Origin: Actinomycetospora lemnae
GTDB lineage: Bacteria > Actinomycetota > Actinomycetes > Mycobacteriales > Pseudonocardiaceae
DNA: 64,000 nt
Direction: 5' to 3'
Assembly: GCF_028737315.1 (NCBI RefSeq)
Contig: NZ_JAQZAO010000002.1
Location: 372,001 to 436,000, forward strand
This document shows, piece after piece, positions 14,898 through 24,290 of this stretch. Position numbers and translations under genes: made by a program. The notes under the pieces are model-generated. The model saw only the letters and a list, made by a program, of their open reading frames with translations, had not been told where the DNA came from and made no database searches. Every line of letters starts with the position of its first letter. Within the stretch, counting starts at the first letter, position 1.

Positions 14898-16567
14898 GGC
14901 ACGGCCGGCTCGGGATCGCCGACGCGGTCGGCAGGAGCACCGGCGCCGTCACCGGCACCGGCCTCCGCCGTGGCCGAGGCGGCGGTCTGCGGCGCGGCGA
15001 CGGTGCCGGCCGCCGCGACGGCGGCGAGCACCGCGCGGGCCTTGTTGACGCACTCGGCGTCCTCGGCCACCGGGTCGGAGTCGGCGACGATGCCCCCGCC
15101 CGACTGCACGTAGGCCACGCCGTCGCGCAGCAGGCCGGTGCGGATCGCGATGGCGGTGTCGGCGTCGCCGGCGAAGTCGAGGTAACCGACGATGCCGCCG
15201 TAGAGACCGCGGCGCGTGGGCTCGAGCTCCTCGATGATCTCGAGGGCCTTGGGCTTCGGCGCGCCGGACAGCGTGCCGGCCGGGAAGCAGGCGGCCACCG
15301 CGTCGAACGCCGTGCGCCCCGGCGCGAGCCGCCCGGTGACCGTGCTGACCAGGTGCATCACGTGGCTGTAGCGCTCGATCTCGAAGAACCGGCGCACCGT
15401 CACCGTGCCCGGCACGCAGACGCGACCGAGGTCGTTGCGCCCGAGGTCGACGAGCATGAGGTGCTCGGCGCGCTCCTTCTCGTCGGCGAGGAGGTCCTTC
15501 GCGAGGAGGGTGTCCTCCTCGGCGTCGACGCCGCGCCAGCGCGTGCCGGCGATGGGGTGGGTGGTGGCGACGCCGTCCCGGACCGTCACCAGCGCCTCGG
15601 GGCTCGACCCGACGATCTCGAACGGCCGGCCCTGGCCGTCCTCGAGGCGCAGCAGGTACATGTACGGGCTGGGGTTGGTCATCCGCAGCACCCGGTAGAT
15701 CTCCAGCGCGTCGGCCGCCGTGTCGGCCTCGAAGCGCTGGGAGAGGACCACCTGGAACGCGTCGCCGGCGCGGATGCGCTCCTTGGCGACCTCGATGGCC
15801 GCGTGGTGCTCCTCCGGCGAGCGGCGGCGGCGCACGACGTCGGGGCCCGGGCGCGCGGCCGCGGACACCGTCGCCACCGTCGACGGGGCGGGCGCGGCGA
15901 GCTCGGCGGCCATGCGGTCGAGCCGGGCGATCGCGTCGTCGTACGCCGCGTCGGCACGCTCGGGGCTGTCGTCCCAGTTCACCGCGTTGGCGATGAGCGT
16001 GACCGTGCCCTCGTGGTGGTCGAGCGCGGCCACGTCGGTGGCGAGCAGCATGACCGTCTCGGGGATGTGCAGATCGTCCTGCGCGTGCTCCGGCACCCGC
16101 TCGAGGCGGCGCACCGCGTCGTAACCGACGTAGCCGACGAGCCCGCCGGTGAGCGGCGGCAGCCCGGGCAGCGGGTCGGTGCGCAGGCGCTGCAGCGTCT
16201 CGCGCAGGACGGCCAGCGGGTCGTCCCATCCCTCCTCGTCGTCCGGGCCGCCGGGCAGGCCCACCGGCACCTGGCCGGTCCAGGTGGCCCGCCCGTCGGT
16301 CTCGGTGAGCGTCGCGGCGCTGCGGGCGCCGACGAAGCTCCACCGCGACCACGACTCGCCGTGGGCCGCCGACTCGAGCAGGAACGTGCCGGGGCGCCGC
16401 CCGGCGAGCTTGCGGTAGAGCCCGACCGGCGTCTCCCCGTCGGCCAGGAGCCGCCGCGTCACCGGGATGACGCGGTGGTGCGCGGCCAGCGCGTGGAACC
16501 CCGCCCGGTCGGGCGCGACCACGCCGAGAGGGGCGGCGGAGGGGGCGGACGCGGACACGGACCTCAT
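14894..16567 (-). CDS. trpE: Anthranilate synthase component I
   Basis: A 557-residue chorismate-using enzyme that makes anthranilate with ammonia from TrpG, which is encoded elsewhere. The N-terminal region carries LLESA and WSRWSFVG, which form the feedback tryptophan site in this family. The C-terminal chorismate-binding domain contains [31 protein letters not shown] and the [14 protein letters not shown] end. ATG 16567 is preceded by GGGGGAGGGGG. It is the first gene of the trp run; the 162 bp upstream, after the EamA gene, holds no clear attenuator. A 20-codon ORF (16564-16626) ends on the trpE ATG. Confidence 0.96.
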   Translation of the reverse strand: MRSVSASAPSAAPLGVVAPDRAGFHALAAHHRVIPVTRRLLADGETPVGLYRKLAGRRPGTFLLESAAHGESWSRWSFVGARSAATLTETDGRATWTGQVPVGLPGGPDDEEGWDDPLAVLRETLQRLRTDPLPGLPPLTGGLVGYVGYDAVRRLERVPEHAQDDLHIPETVMLLATDVAALDHHEGTVTLIANAVNWDDSPERADAAYDDAIARLDRMAAELAAPAPSTVATVSAAARPGPDVVRRRRSPEEHHAAIEVAKERIRAGDAFQVVLSQRFEADTAADALEIYRVLRMTNPSPYMYLLRLEDGQGRPFEIVGSSPEALVTVRDGVATTHPIAGTRWRGVDAEEDTLLAKDLLADEKERAEHLMLVDLGRNDLGRVCVPGTVTVRRFFEIERYSHVMHLVSTVTGRLAPGRTAFDAVAACFPAGTLSGAPKPKALEIIEELEPTRRGLYGGIVGYLDFAGDADTAIAIRTGLLRDGVAYVQSGGGIVADSDPVAEDAECVNKARAVLAAVAAAGTVAAPQTAASATAEAGAGDGAGAPADRVGDPEPAVP

Positions 16568-16729
16568 TGTGGCCCCCTCCCCCGACAGCCCCCGGCAACC
16601 GGGTCCGGCGCCACGCGCGTGGTCATCGGGCTCCGTCGCCTGCCGGACGTGCCGATCGGGGGCCCCCGGAGATCACGAGCACACCACGCACCCCGGGACC
16701 GCCCACCACGGGCACCAGGTCGCCCCTGA

Positions 16730-17716
16730 TCAGGCGCGCCCCGCCTCTCCGGTCGCCTCCACCGCCGGCTCCCCCGCGGGCTCCGGCGGCGGCGCCGCGC
16801 GGACCCGGGCGGCGACGGCCACCGCGCCGAGCACCACCGCGCAGCCCAGCAGCTGCAGCACGCCGGGGCGCTCGCCGAGGATCACGGCGCCGAGCAGGAC
16901 CGCGCCGACGGGCTGGAGCAGCAGGATCGAGGCGCCGGTCGAGGACGGCAGCCGGGGCAGCGCGGACGCGATGAGCACCCAGCCGGTCACCTGCCCGACG
17001 ACCGCGAGCGCGACGAGCCACCCGATCGCGGGCCAGCCGGGGGCGAGGTCGACGCCCTGCCAGAACGAGCCGACGACGAAGGACGTGGCGCCCGCGCCGA
17101 CGGTGGCGATCGCGACCGGGGTGAAGCGCTGGCCCGGCCCGGCCCCGAGCCGCACGAACAGCAGGTAGCCGGCGTACGCGACGGCGGCGACGAGCGCGGT
17201 GACCGTGCCGCGGACCGGCGCGGACCCCACCACCGCCTCGCTCCCGCCGACCAGCCCGCCCGCGAGCGCGACGCCGACGAGCATCACGGGCACCGCGAGC
17301 ACGAACGTGCGCCGCACCCGCTCGCCGAGGACCAGGAACGCGAGCAGCGGCAGGATCACGACCTGCGCGTTGACGACGACCGTCGACACCCCGGCGCCGA
17401 CCGTGCGCACCGACTCCGCCCACAGCGTCATGTCCAGCCCGAGGAGCACCCCGCCGAGCAGCAGCACGAACGGGCGGTTCCCGGTCGACGCCGCGCGGCG
17501 CCGCCGGCGGCGCCGCTCCAGGACCGCCAGGGGCACGAGCAGCGGCAGGGCCAGCGCGCAGCGGAAGAAGGTGGCGGTCCCCGGGCTCGTGCCCGCGAGC
17601 GCGATGAAGATCGGCGAGAACGCGATGCAGAGGCTCCCGGCCACCGCGACGAGCCGCGCGTCGACCCGCGGGGCGGGGACGGGGTGGGCGTCGGGGCGGG
17701 CGAGGGAGCGGGTCAC
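16730..17716 (-). CDS. DMT-family exporter with two EamA domains
   Basis: A 328-residue inner membrane protein with about ten hydrophobic segments in two EamA repeats (roughly residues 20-165 and 175-305). This is the drug/metabolite transporter architecture used for export of amino acids or small metabolites. It starts at GTG 17716 and is transcribed divergently from a LysR-type gene only 74 bp away, the classic arrangement of an exporter and its own regulator. It reads toward trpE on the same strand with a 162-bp gap, so an aromatic substrate is possible but unproven. Confidence 0.87.
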   Translation of the reverse strand: MTRSLARPDAHPVPAPRVDARLVAVAGSLCIAFSPIFIALAGTSPGTATFFRCALALPLLVPLAVLERRRRRRRAASTGNRPFVLLLGGVLLGLDMTLWAESVRTVGAGVSTVVVNAQVVILPLLAFLVLGERVRRTFVLAVPVMLVGVALAGGLVGGSEAVVGSAPVRGTVTALVAAVAYAGYLLFVRLGAGPGQRFTPVAIATVGAGATSFVVGSFWQGVDLAPGWPAIGWLVALAVVGQVTGWVLIASALPRLPSSTGASILLLQPVGAVLLGAVILGERPGVLQLLGCAVVLGAVAVAARVRAAPPPEPAGEPAVEATGEAGRA

Positions 17717-17790
17717 GTCCTCGATGGTCGGGGGCGCGACCGTTGCCGACCAGCGAGGTTTCCTGGCCCCGACCCGTTACGTTCGCTGAT

Positions 17791-18708
17791 GTGTTCGCGC
17801 TCGACCGTCTCCGCGCCCTCGACGCGCTGGCGCGTCACGGCTCGATCGCCGGCGCCGCGGGCGCGCTGCACCTCACGCCGTCGGCGGTGTCCCAGCAGCT
17901 CGCCAAGCTCGAGCGCGACGCCGGCGCGCCGCTGACCGAGCCCGCCGGGCGGGGACTGCGGCTCACGCCCGCCGGGCGGATGCTCGCCGAGCACGCCACG
18001 GAGATCCTCGCCCGGGTCGCCGCCGCCCGGCTCGACCTCGACCGGCTGCGCGACGAGGTGGTCGGCGAGCTGCGGATCGGCGCGATCCCGACCTCGGTGC
18101 ACGCGCTCGCCCCGCCCACGCTCTCCCGGCTGCGCGCGGCGCACCCGGACCTGCGCGTGGCCCTCGCCGACGGGGAGGCCGAGGAGACGCTGCCGGCGGT
18201 GCTCGCCGGCGACCTGGACCTCGCGGTCGTCGAGAACTGGGAGGGCCTGCCCGCGCCGATCCCGCCCGGCACCTCGCGGGCGCGCCTGTGCGAGGACGTC
18301 ATCGACCTGCTGCTGCCCGCCGACCACCGGCTGGCGGGCCGGGGACCGGTGGACCTCGGCGACGTCGACGACCTCGACTGGGTGGCCGACGGCGACGACA
18401 ACCGCGCCGGCGCCTGGCTGGTGCACACGCTGCGCGCGGCCGGGCTCGAGCCGCGGGTGACGTGCCGCGTGCGGGGCTTCGGGATGCACATCGAGCTCGT
18501 CGCGGGCATCGGCGTCGCGGCACTGGTCCCCCGCCTCGCGCGACCGCCGCTGCCGGCGAGCGTCGCCGTCGTCGCCACCGACCCGTGCCTGCGCCGCAGC
18601 ATCGACGCCGTCTGGCGCACCGACCGCGGCACCGCGGCCGTCCGCGCGGCCGTCGACGCGTTCCGTGCCGTCGCGGCCGAGCGGGACGGGCTGCCGGAGG
18701 CCGGGTGA
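17791..18708 (+). CDS. LysR-family transcriptional regulator
   Basis: A 305-residue DNA-binding protein. The N-terminal winged helix-turn-helix ([31 protein letters not shown] region, residues 5-60) is followed by a LysR substrate-binding domain (about 90-290). GTG 17791 was chosen because TACGTT at 17778-17783 stands 7 nt before it with no ribosome binding site, a leaderless layout. The longer frame to 17743 would run through the promoter. It is divergent from the EamA exporter and probably controls it in response to a small effector; the effector is not known. Confidence 0.9.
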   Translation: MFALDRLRALDALARHGSIAGAAGALHLTPSAVSQQLAKLERDAGAPLTEPAGRGLRLTPAGRMLAEHATEILARVAAARLDLDRLRDEVVGELRIGAIPTSVHALAPPTLSRLRAAHPDLRVALADGEAEETLPAVLAGDLDLAVVENWEGLPAPIPPGTSRARLCEDVIDLLLPADHRLAGRGPVDLGDVDDLDWVADGDDNRAGAWLVHTLRAAGLEPRVTCRVRGFGMHIELVAGIGVAALVPRLARPPLPASVAVVATDPCLRRSIDAVWRTDRGTAAVRAAVDAFRAVAAERDGLPEAG

Positions 18709-18787
18709 GGTGCCGCCTCGCGGCGGGAGGGCGTTCCCCACGCGGGCAGGGGTGCGGGCGGAGCGCCCGCGGGACGAGGAGGACGAG

Positions 18788-19396
18788 ATGACCGTGGACC
18801 GTCACCCGGGTGCGGGACCGCTCGCGACGATCGCCGTCGACGTCGCGTCGAGCGACCGCCACCTCGAGCAGATCGTGGAGCTGCAGCGGCGCAACCTGCG
18901 CGACCGGGTCGCTGCCGACGAGCAGGCGACGCACGGGTTCGTCTTCGCCGAGCACACGGTCCCGCTCCTGCGGACGATGGCGGCCGCGCTGCCGCAGGTG
19001 ATCGCCACGAGCGGCGGCGTCGTCGTGGGCTACAACCTGGCGATGTCGGTCGCCCTGCGCGACACCATGCCCCAGCTGGTGCCGATGTTCGACGAGTTCG
19101 ACCGGACGGTCTACCGGGGCCGACCGCTGTCGACGTACGAGTTCGTGGTGGGTGGCCAGGTCTGCGTGGACCGCGCCTTCCGCGGACGGGGCCTGCTCGG
19201 GCGGCTCTACCGGGAGACCGTGGACCGGGCGCCGCGCGGCGTCGAGCTGTGCGTCACCGAGATCGCCGCGCGCAACGCGGTGTCGCTGAAGGCCCACCGG
19301 AGAGCGGGGTTCGAGGTGATCAGCAGCTACCACGACGGCGCGGAGCTGTGGTGCATCGCCGTGTGGGACCGCAGGTCCCCGCCACCGGGCGGCTGA
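18788..19396 (+). CDS. GNAT-family N-acetyltransferase
   Basis: A 202-residue acetyl-CoA-dependent acyltransferase. The CoA-binding motif A is in QVCVDRAFRGRGLLGRLY, and the C-terminal NAVSLKAHRRAGFEVIS segment is the usual motif B. ATG 18788 follows GAGGAGGACGAG. The substrate is unknown. It lies 79 bp after the LysR gene, possibly in the same transcript. A GC-rich stem (CCGCCGCGGACC with GGTCCGGCGG) sits between its stop and the next gene at 19404-19431. Confidence 0.87.
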   Translation: MTVDRHPGAGPLATIAVDVASSDRHLEQIVELQRRNLRDRVAADEQATHGFVFAEHTVPLLRTMAAALPQVIATSGGVVVGYNLAMSVALRDTMPQLVPMFDEFDRTVYRGRPLSTYEFVVGGQVCVDRAFRGRGLLGRLYRETVDRAPRGVELCVTEIAARNAVSLKAHRRAGFEVISSYHDGAELWCIAVWDRRSPPPGG

Positions 19397-19403
19397 GTGG
19401 CAG

Positions 19404-19431
19404 CCGCCGCGGACCTACCGGTCCGGCGGCG
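19404..19431 (+). terminator. GC-rich hairpin after the acetyltransferase gene
   Basis: CCGCCGCGGACC, a short TACC loop and GGTCCGGCGG pair with one bulged G. It lies directly after the stop at 19396 and before the STAND gene. It is a candidate intrinsic terminator without a U-tract. Confidence 0.4.
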
Positions 19432-19451
19432 CCCCGCGCCACGATGCACGG

Positions 19452-22118
19452 GTGCTGCTGGGGCGTGACGCCGACCTGGCGGCGCTGCGCGCGCACCTGG
19501 CGGCGTCCCGCCTGGTGACGGTGACCGGCGTCGGCGGGGTCGGCAAGACGGCGCTCGCGCTGGCGGTCGCAGCCGAGGGGTCGGGACGCACGGCGGTGTG
19601 CGAGCTCGCGGCCGTCACGCGCGCCGAGGACGTCGCCGTCGCCGTCGGCGAGGCCCTCGGCTTCCCGTCGCTGGACGCCGCGGTCGTCGGGCTCAGCGGC
19701 GTCCGCATGCTCGTCGTGCTGGACAACGCCGAGCACGTGCTCGACGCGGCCGCGGACGCCGCCCGCCGGTTGCTGGCGACGTCCCCGGGGATCTCGGTAC
19801 TGGCCACCAGCCGCGAGCCCTTGGAACTGCCCGGCGAGCGGGTGGTCCCGTTGTCGCCCCTGGCCCTGCCGGACGACGACGACCCCGAGCACCTGCGGGA
19901 CTCGCCCGCGGCGGCGCTGCTGCTGTCGCGGGCGCGCGACGCGGGCAGTGACGTCACCCTCGACATCGACTCCGCGCCGGCGGTCGCGGCGCTGTGCCGA
20001 CGGCTCGACGGCCTCCCGCTCGCGTTGGAGCTGGCCGCGGCCCGGACCCGCAGCCTCACGCCCGCCGAGATCCTCACCCACCTCGACGAGCGGCTGGACC
20101 TGCTGAGCCGGTCCCGCGACCGGGGCCCGTCACGGCACCGGAGCCTGGAGACCGCGATCGCCTGGTCCTACGCCCGCCTGCCCGGCCCCACCGCCCGGTT
20201 CTTCGACCGGCTCGGGGTGTTCGACGGCCGCTTCACCGCGCAGGAGGCCCGCGCGGTGGCCGGGGCTCCGGGGGCGGACGTCCTGGAGGTCGTCGAGCAG
20301 CTCGACCACCTCGTCTCCCGGTCGATGCTGACCGTGCGCCAGCAGGCCGACCGCAGCTGGTACGGCCTGCTCGACACGCTGCGCGCCTTCGCCCGCGCGC
20401 GGCTGGCCGAGCGCGGGGAGCTCGAGGCCGTCCGGGACCGCCGGGTCGACCGGCTGGTCGAGCCGGCCGGGGCGACGCGGTGGGACGAGGCACTGTCCGG
20501 GGGCCCGGACGCGGCACCGCTCGGCCCTCACGGGCTCGGGACCCCGACCGACGTGCTGAACGCGGTGCGCTGGTGCCTCGACCGTGACGACGGGCCGGCC
20601 CGCGCCGTCGTCCTGGTCCGCCAGCTCGTGCGGGTCGTGTACCGCGCGCGGCCGGAGCCCGTCGCCGAGCTCGGCGAGGCCCTGCTCGAGCGCTGGCGCG
20701 ATCGGCGGGTCCCGGCGTGGGCGGAGTTCGCCGCGGTGACCGCGTTCGCTCACATGGCCGTCCGCAGCACCGACCGCGCCGCCGAGGTCGCCGGGGCGGC
20801 CCTGTCCGCCGACCCGAGCCCGTTCGCCGAGGTCCTCGCGCTGCGCACCCTGTCGTTCCACGAGGTGGTGGCCGGCCGGCCCGAGCGGGCCCTCGCCTGG
20901 ACCGATCGCGCGGTCGCCGCCGCCGACACCCGCGGCGCCCCCGCGTGGGCGAGCGAGATGCGGACCTACCGGGCGAGTGCCCTCGTCGCCCTGGGCCGGT
21001 TCGGGGACGCGGCGCGGCAGGCCGACGAGGCCCACGCGCAGGCCGTGGCCGCCGGCGGCGGGTTCCCGGAGGTCCTCGCGGCGCTGATCCGCGCCAACCT
21101 CCTCGTGCCCACCGAGCCCGCGCTCGCCCGGAAGCTGCTGCTCGGGGTGGCCCAGCGGTCGCGCGACGGCGGCCACCCGCTGGTGGAGGGACCGTGCTCC
21201 TGGTCGCTGGCCCGCATCGCGCTGCGGGACGACGGCCCGGCGCAGGCCGCGGACCGGCTGGCCGCGGCGCTGGAGCTGTTCGTGCGCATCGGGCACACCC
21301 TCCCGTTGCGGGTGACGCTGCGGTGGGTGGCCGTGCTGGTCGGCACGGCCGGGCGCGCCGAGGCGGCCGCGGCCCTGCGCGCCGCCGCCGGCGACGCCCA
21401 CACGCTCACCCTCTACGAGTGGCCGTGGTCCGATCTCGTCGCCGAGGAGCCGACGGAGGGCGACGTCGTGGCGCCGCCTCTCCGCGAGGCCGTCGCCCTG
21501 GCCAGGCGGGAGCTCGACGCGCTGCGCGGCCCGGCGGCGCCGGAGACCGCCGACGTCCCGCCGGAGGGCGACGCGACGCCGCCGCGGGGACCGAACCGCT
21601 TCCGGCTCGACGGCGCGGTCTGGACGGTGTCGTACGCCGGGCAGACCGTCCGTCTCCCCGACGCGAAGGGGATGCACGACCTGGCGGCCCTGCTCGCCCG
21701 CCCGGGCCGGGAGGTGCACAGCACCGAGCTCATCGGCGCCGCGGTCGAGCAGCCCGCCGGCGGCGAGGTCCTCGACGCCCGGGCCCGCCGCGATTACGAG
21801 GCGCGCATCCGCCGGCTGCAGGACGACCTCGACGAGGCCGAGCACGCCGGCGACCGCGGGCGGGCCGAGGCGGCGCGGCTGGAGCTCGACCTGCTCGTCG
21901 ACCAGCTGACCGCCGCGACCGGCCTGCACGGGCGTGCCCGGCGACCGGGCGGGACCGGCGAGCGGGCGCGCTCGGCGGTGACCTGGCGGATCCGGGCCGC
22001 GCTGCGACGGCTCGAGGAGGTGCACCCGCAGCTCGGCCGCCACCTGCGCAGCGCGGTCCGCACCGGGACGTGGTGCTGCTACGCCCCCGAGGACGACGTC
22101 GCCTGGCGCGTGGGCTGA
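19452..22118 (+). CDS. Large STAND-type NTPase regulator
   Basis: An 888-residue signal-transduction NTPase. The P-loop GVGGVGKT is at residues 26-33, a Walker B region MLVVLDNAEHVLD near 85-97, then the GLPLALELAAAR winged-helix entry and a long helical repeat region (about 320-680). The last ~180 residues match a domain found at the end of many actinobacterial AfsR/LuxR-like ATPases (RFRLDGAVWTVSYAGQTVRL, DAKGMHDLAALLARPG, ending in HLRSAVRTGTWCCY). No BTAD, LuxR or cyclase domain is present, so its output is unclear. GTG 19452 lies after CACGATGCACGG, which could be a leaderless promoter end. The 3' end overlaps the convergent MFS gene by 40 bp. Confidence 0.87.
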   Translation: MLLGRDADLAALRAHLAASRLVTVTGVGGVGKTALALAVAAEGSGRTAVCELAAVTRAEDVAVAVGEALGFPSLDAAVVGLSGVRMLVVLDNAEHVLDAAADAARRLLATSPGISVLATSREPLELPGERVVPLSPLALPDDDDPEHLRDSPAAALLLSRARDAGSDVTLDIDSAPAVAALCRRLDGLPLALELAAARTRSLTPAEILTHLDERLDLLSRSRDRGPSRHRSLETAIAWSYARLPGPTARFFDRLGVFDGRFTAQEARAVAGAPGADVLEVVEQLDHLVSRSMLTVRQQADRSWYGLLDTLRAFARARLAERGELEAVRDRRVDRLVEPAGATRWDEALSGGPDAAPLGPHGLGTPTDVLNAVRWCLDRDDGPARAVVLVRQLVRVVYRARPEPVAELGEALLERWRDRRVPAWAEFAAVTAFAHMAVRSTDRAAEVAGAALSADPSPFAEVLALRTLSFHEVVAGRPERALAWTDRAVAAADTRGAPAWASEMRTYRASALVALGRFGDAARQADEAHAQAVAAGGGFPEVLAALIRANLLVPTEPALARKLLLGVAQRSRDGGHPLVEGPCSWSLARIALRDDGPAQAADRLAAALELFVRIGHTLPLRVTLRWVAVLVGTAGRAEAAAALRAAAGDAHTLTLYEWPWSDLVAEEPTEGDVVAPPLREAVALARRELDALRGPAAPETADVPPEGDATPPRGPNRFRLDGAVWTVSYAGQTVRLPDAKGMHDLAALLARPGREVHSTELIGAAVEQPAGGEVLDARARRDYEARIRRLQDDLDEAEHAGDRGRAEAARLELDLLVDQLTAATGLHGRARRPGGTGERARSAVTWRIRAALRRLEEVHPQLGRHLRSAVRTGTWCCYAPEDDVAWRVG

Positions 22119-23308
22119 TGGGTCCCGGGCAGCAGGGCGCACCCGCCGAGCGCCGCACCGGCGGCGACCGCGATGGCCGGCGCCGGGTGCCCGGTCCACA
22201 CCGTCACGGCCCCGGCGAGGCCGGGGCCGAGCAGCGCGCCCACGGCCGTCGCGGTGTAGAGCGCGCCGAACCGGCCGCCGAGCCCGGCCGGGCCGTACCG
22301 CTCGGCGAGGGCCGCGGGGAGCGACGCGACGTACCCGCCGTGGCACGTCCCGAAGGCGGCCGCGAACACGAGGACGGCGAGCGGCCGCGGTCCGGCCACC
22401 AGCCACCAGGCCAGCGCCGCGCCCAACCCGAGCGCGCTCGCTCGCAGGGCCGCGGAGGTGCCGACCCGGAGCGCGACAGCGGCGAAGAGCAGCCGTCCCG
22501 CCAGGCTCGCCACGCTCATCACCGAGACCATCGCCGCGGCGGACGAGAGCCCCGAGCCGTGCGCCGACGCGTACGCGGGCAGGTGTGCGAAGGGGACGAA
22601 CACCGCCGCCGAGACCGCCGCGCTGCTGAGGTACCAGCGGATGGCACCGGCCGGCGCCGCCGCCGGCTCCACCGCCGCCACCAGCGCCGTCACCACCGCC
22701 GGCCGTGCGGCTCGGGTGGACCCGGTCGCGGGCACGACGGCCGCCCCGGCGCCGAGCACCGCCGCCGTGACACCGCCCAACGCCAGCAGGCCGGCCGTCG
22801 GCCCGTACCCGTCGGCCACCCACGTCGCGGCCGGCACGAGCACCGCGCTGCCGGCCGCGCCGCCCGCGGACACCAGGGCGATCGCGGACGCCCGGCCGGG
22901 GGCGGGTCCGATCCCGACGACGGTCAGCATCGGCACGAGCACGCAGCCGGCGCCGCCGCCGACGCCCAGGACGGCCGCCACGACGGCGACCGGCAGCGTG
23001 GGTGCGGCGGCGACGGCGAGGAGGCCGGCCGGGAGCAGCACCGCGCCGGCGGCGAGCAACGGACGTGCCCCGCGCCGCTGGGCGAGTGGCCCCGTCACGG
23101 CGCCCGCCAGCAACGACGTCGAGACGGCGAGGGCGAACACCGCGTGACCTGTGCCCGCGGCCGATCCGAACCCGGCGGTGATCCCTCCGGCCAGGGCGCC
23201 GAGAGCGGTGACCGTCCCCAGTGCCGAAGCCGTCGCGAGCGAGGCCACGCCGACGAGCAACCACGACGTGCCCTGCACCGCCCGCCGCGCGAGGCGGGGG
23301 GTGGTCAC
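22079..23308 (-). CDS. MFS transporter
   Basis: A 409-residue major facilitator with about 12 hydrophobic segments and the basic cytoplasmic loop LAQRRGARPLL after helix 2 (MFS motif A-like). It resembles the OFA/monocarboxylate-type and other single-polypeptide efflux carriers, but the substrate cannot be told. Its GTG start overlaps the stop of the upstream acetyltransferase gene by 4 bp (23305-23308), so the two are co-expressed. The 3' end runs 40 bp into the STAND gene on the other strand. Confidence 0.87.
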   Translation of the reverse strand: MTTPRLARRAVQGTSWLLVGVASLATASALGTVTALGALAGGITAGFGSAAGTGHAVFALAVSTSLLAGAVTGPLAQRRGARPLLAAGAVLLPAGLLAVAAAPTLPVAVVAAVLGVGGGAGCVLVPMLTVVGIGPAPGRASAIALVSAGGAAGSAVLVPAATWVADGYGPTAGLLALGGVTAAVLGAGAAVVPATGSTRAARPAVVTALVAAVEPAAAPAGAIRWYLSSAAVSAAVFVPFAHLPAYASAHGSGLSSAAAMVSVMSVASLAGRLLFAAVALRVGTSAALRASALGLGAALAWWLVAGPRPLAVLVFAAAFGTCHGGYVASLPAALAERYGPAGLGGRFGALYTATAVGALLGPGLAGAVTVWTGHPAPAIAVAAGAALGGCALLPGTHQPTRQATSSSGA

Positions 23309-23844
23309 CGACCCGTGGCGTCGGCACGCAGGGCGAGGGCGAGGTCCGCCACGCCCTCGACGCCGAGGTCCGCGTACGGCTCGATGTCGACGAAACCGTG
23401 CTCGCGGTACAGCCGGTCCGCAACGGCCATGACCGTCGGCTTGGTCTGCAGCCGGAGCTCGACGAAGCCGAGATCACGCGCTGCGGCGATCGCCTCGACG
23501 AGCAGGGCCCGTCCGACGCCCCGGCCCCGCGCGCTGGGCCGGACGTACATCCGCTTGAGCTCACCGACGGCACCGGCGAGCCGGTGCACGCCGGCCATCC
23601 CCGCCGGCCGTCCGCCGACGGACGCCACGACCAGCACGCCCTCCGGTGGCCGGTAGTACCGCTCCAGGTCGGAGAACTCCGTGCTCGCCCGCGGCTGCGC
23701 GACCGTCAGGTCGATGGCGACGGCGTCCGCCAGCCACCGCCGGTACTCGTCGAGCAGCACGGCCGCCGCCCGCCAGTCCGGCGCGGCCCGGGCGCGGGAC
23801 ACGGCGATGGGTGCGCGAGGCACGGTCGTGAGTGTGCCGTTCAT
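23305..23844 (-). CDS. GNAT-family N-acetyltransferase
   Basis: A 179-residue acyltransferase. The acetyl-CoA loop is in LKRMYVRPSARGRGVGRALLVE, and LYREHGFVDIEPYAD is the C-terminal motif B. The layout fits the small-molecule or amino acid GNATs related to PaiA/YitI. ATG 23844 is the first start of the frame. It is coupled to the MFS gene by a GTGA overlap, so an acetylation-plus-export pair, for example for resistance or metabolite disposal, is a reasonable inference. Confidence 0.87.
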   Translation of the reverse strand: MNGTLTTVPRAPIAVSRARAAPDWRAAAVLLDEYRRWLADAVAIDLTVAQPRASTEFSDLERYYRPPEGVLVVASVGGRPAGMAGVHRLAGAVGELKRMYVRPSARGRGVGRALLVEAIAAARDLGFVELRLQTKPTVMAVADRLYREHGFVDIEPYADLGVEGVADLALALRADATGR

Positions 23845-23902
23845 GTGCTGCCTCCGTGGGACTCCCGAGGCCCGTCGGCCCCTCGTCCGTCACGGCGGGA
23901 GG

Positions 23903-23927
23903 CGGGCCCTCACGACGTGAGGCCCGG
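23903..23927 (-). terminator. Hairpin after hisI (end of the his run)
   Basis: CTCACG-A-CGTGAG flanked by GGGCC and GCCC forms a strong stem about 16 nt after the hisI stop. It is a likely terminator for the his transcript and lies in the 98-bp gap before the acetyltransferase gene. There is no U-tract. Confidence 0.5.
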
Positions 23928-23942
23928 GCCGACGGCGAGGAG

Positions 23943-24290
23943 TCAGGCCTCGGCGGGCAGCAGCACGTCGGCGTCGAAGCAGGTGTGGTCGCCGGTGTGG
24001 CAGGCGGCGCCGGACTGGTCCACGAGCACCAGCACCGTGTCGCCGTCGCAGTCCAGGCGGACCTCGACGACCTTCTGCACGTGCCCCGACGTCGCGCCCT
24101 TGATCCAGAGCTCGCCGCGGGACCGCGACCAGTACGTGCCCTCCCGCGTGGCGATCGTGCGGGCCAGGGCCTCGTCGGACATCCACGCGACCATGAGGAC
24201 CTCGCGGGTGTCGTACTGCTGGACCACGGCGCAGACCAGGCCGTCGGGGGTGCGCTTGAGACGGTCGGCCACGGCCGGGTCGAGCGTCAC
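23943..24290 (-). CDS. hisI: Phosphoribosyl-AMP cyclohydrolase
   Basis: A 115-residue enzyme of step 3 of histidine synthesis. The family core [18 protein letters not shown] is present, with metal-binding cysteines in LDCDGD and the [11 protein letters not shown] end. There is no fused HisE domain, as usual in actinobacteria. GTG 24290 overlaps the hisF stop by 4 bp (24287-24290); the longer frame on the same strand is a shadow of hisF. It is the last gene of the his run and is followed by a hairpin. Confidence 0.95.
   Translation of the reverse strand: MTLDPAVADRLKRTPDGLVCAVVQQYDTREVLMVAWMSDEALARTIATREGTYWSRSRGELWIKGATSGHVQKVVEVRLDCDGDTVLVLVDQSGAACHTGDHTCFDADVLLPAEA

Noticed and set aside
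16564-16626. 20-codon ORF ending on the trpE start (ATGA overlap)
   Set aside because: It has no Trp codons and no clear ribosome binding site, and its product is not recognisable. The overlap may be chance in GC-rich DNA.
16680-16735. Trp-rich reading frame (TGG TGC CCG TGG TGG) upstream of trpE, minus strand
   Set aside because: It looks like an attenuator leader peptide, but the frame follows directly on the EamA stop codon with no ATG, GTG or TTG start, and no clear terminator/antiterminator pair was found.
20130-23573. Long minus-strand open frame of 1147 codons
   Set aside because: It runs antisense to the STAND gene and off-frame through the MFS gene; no motifs and biased composition.
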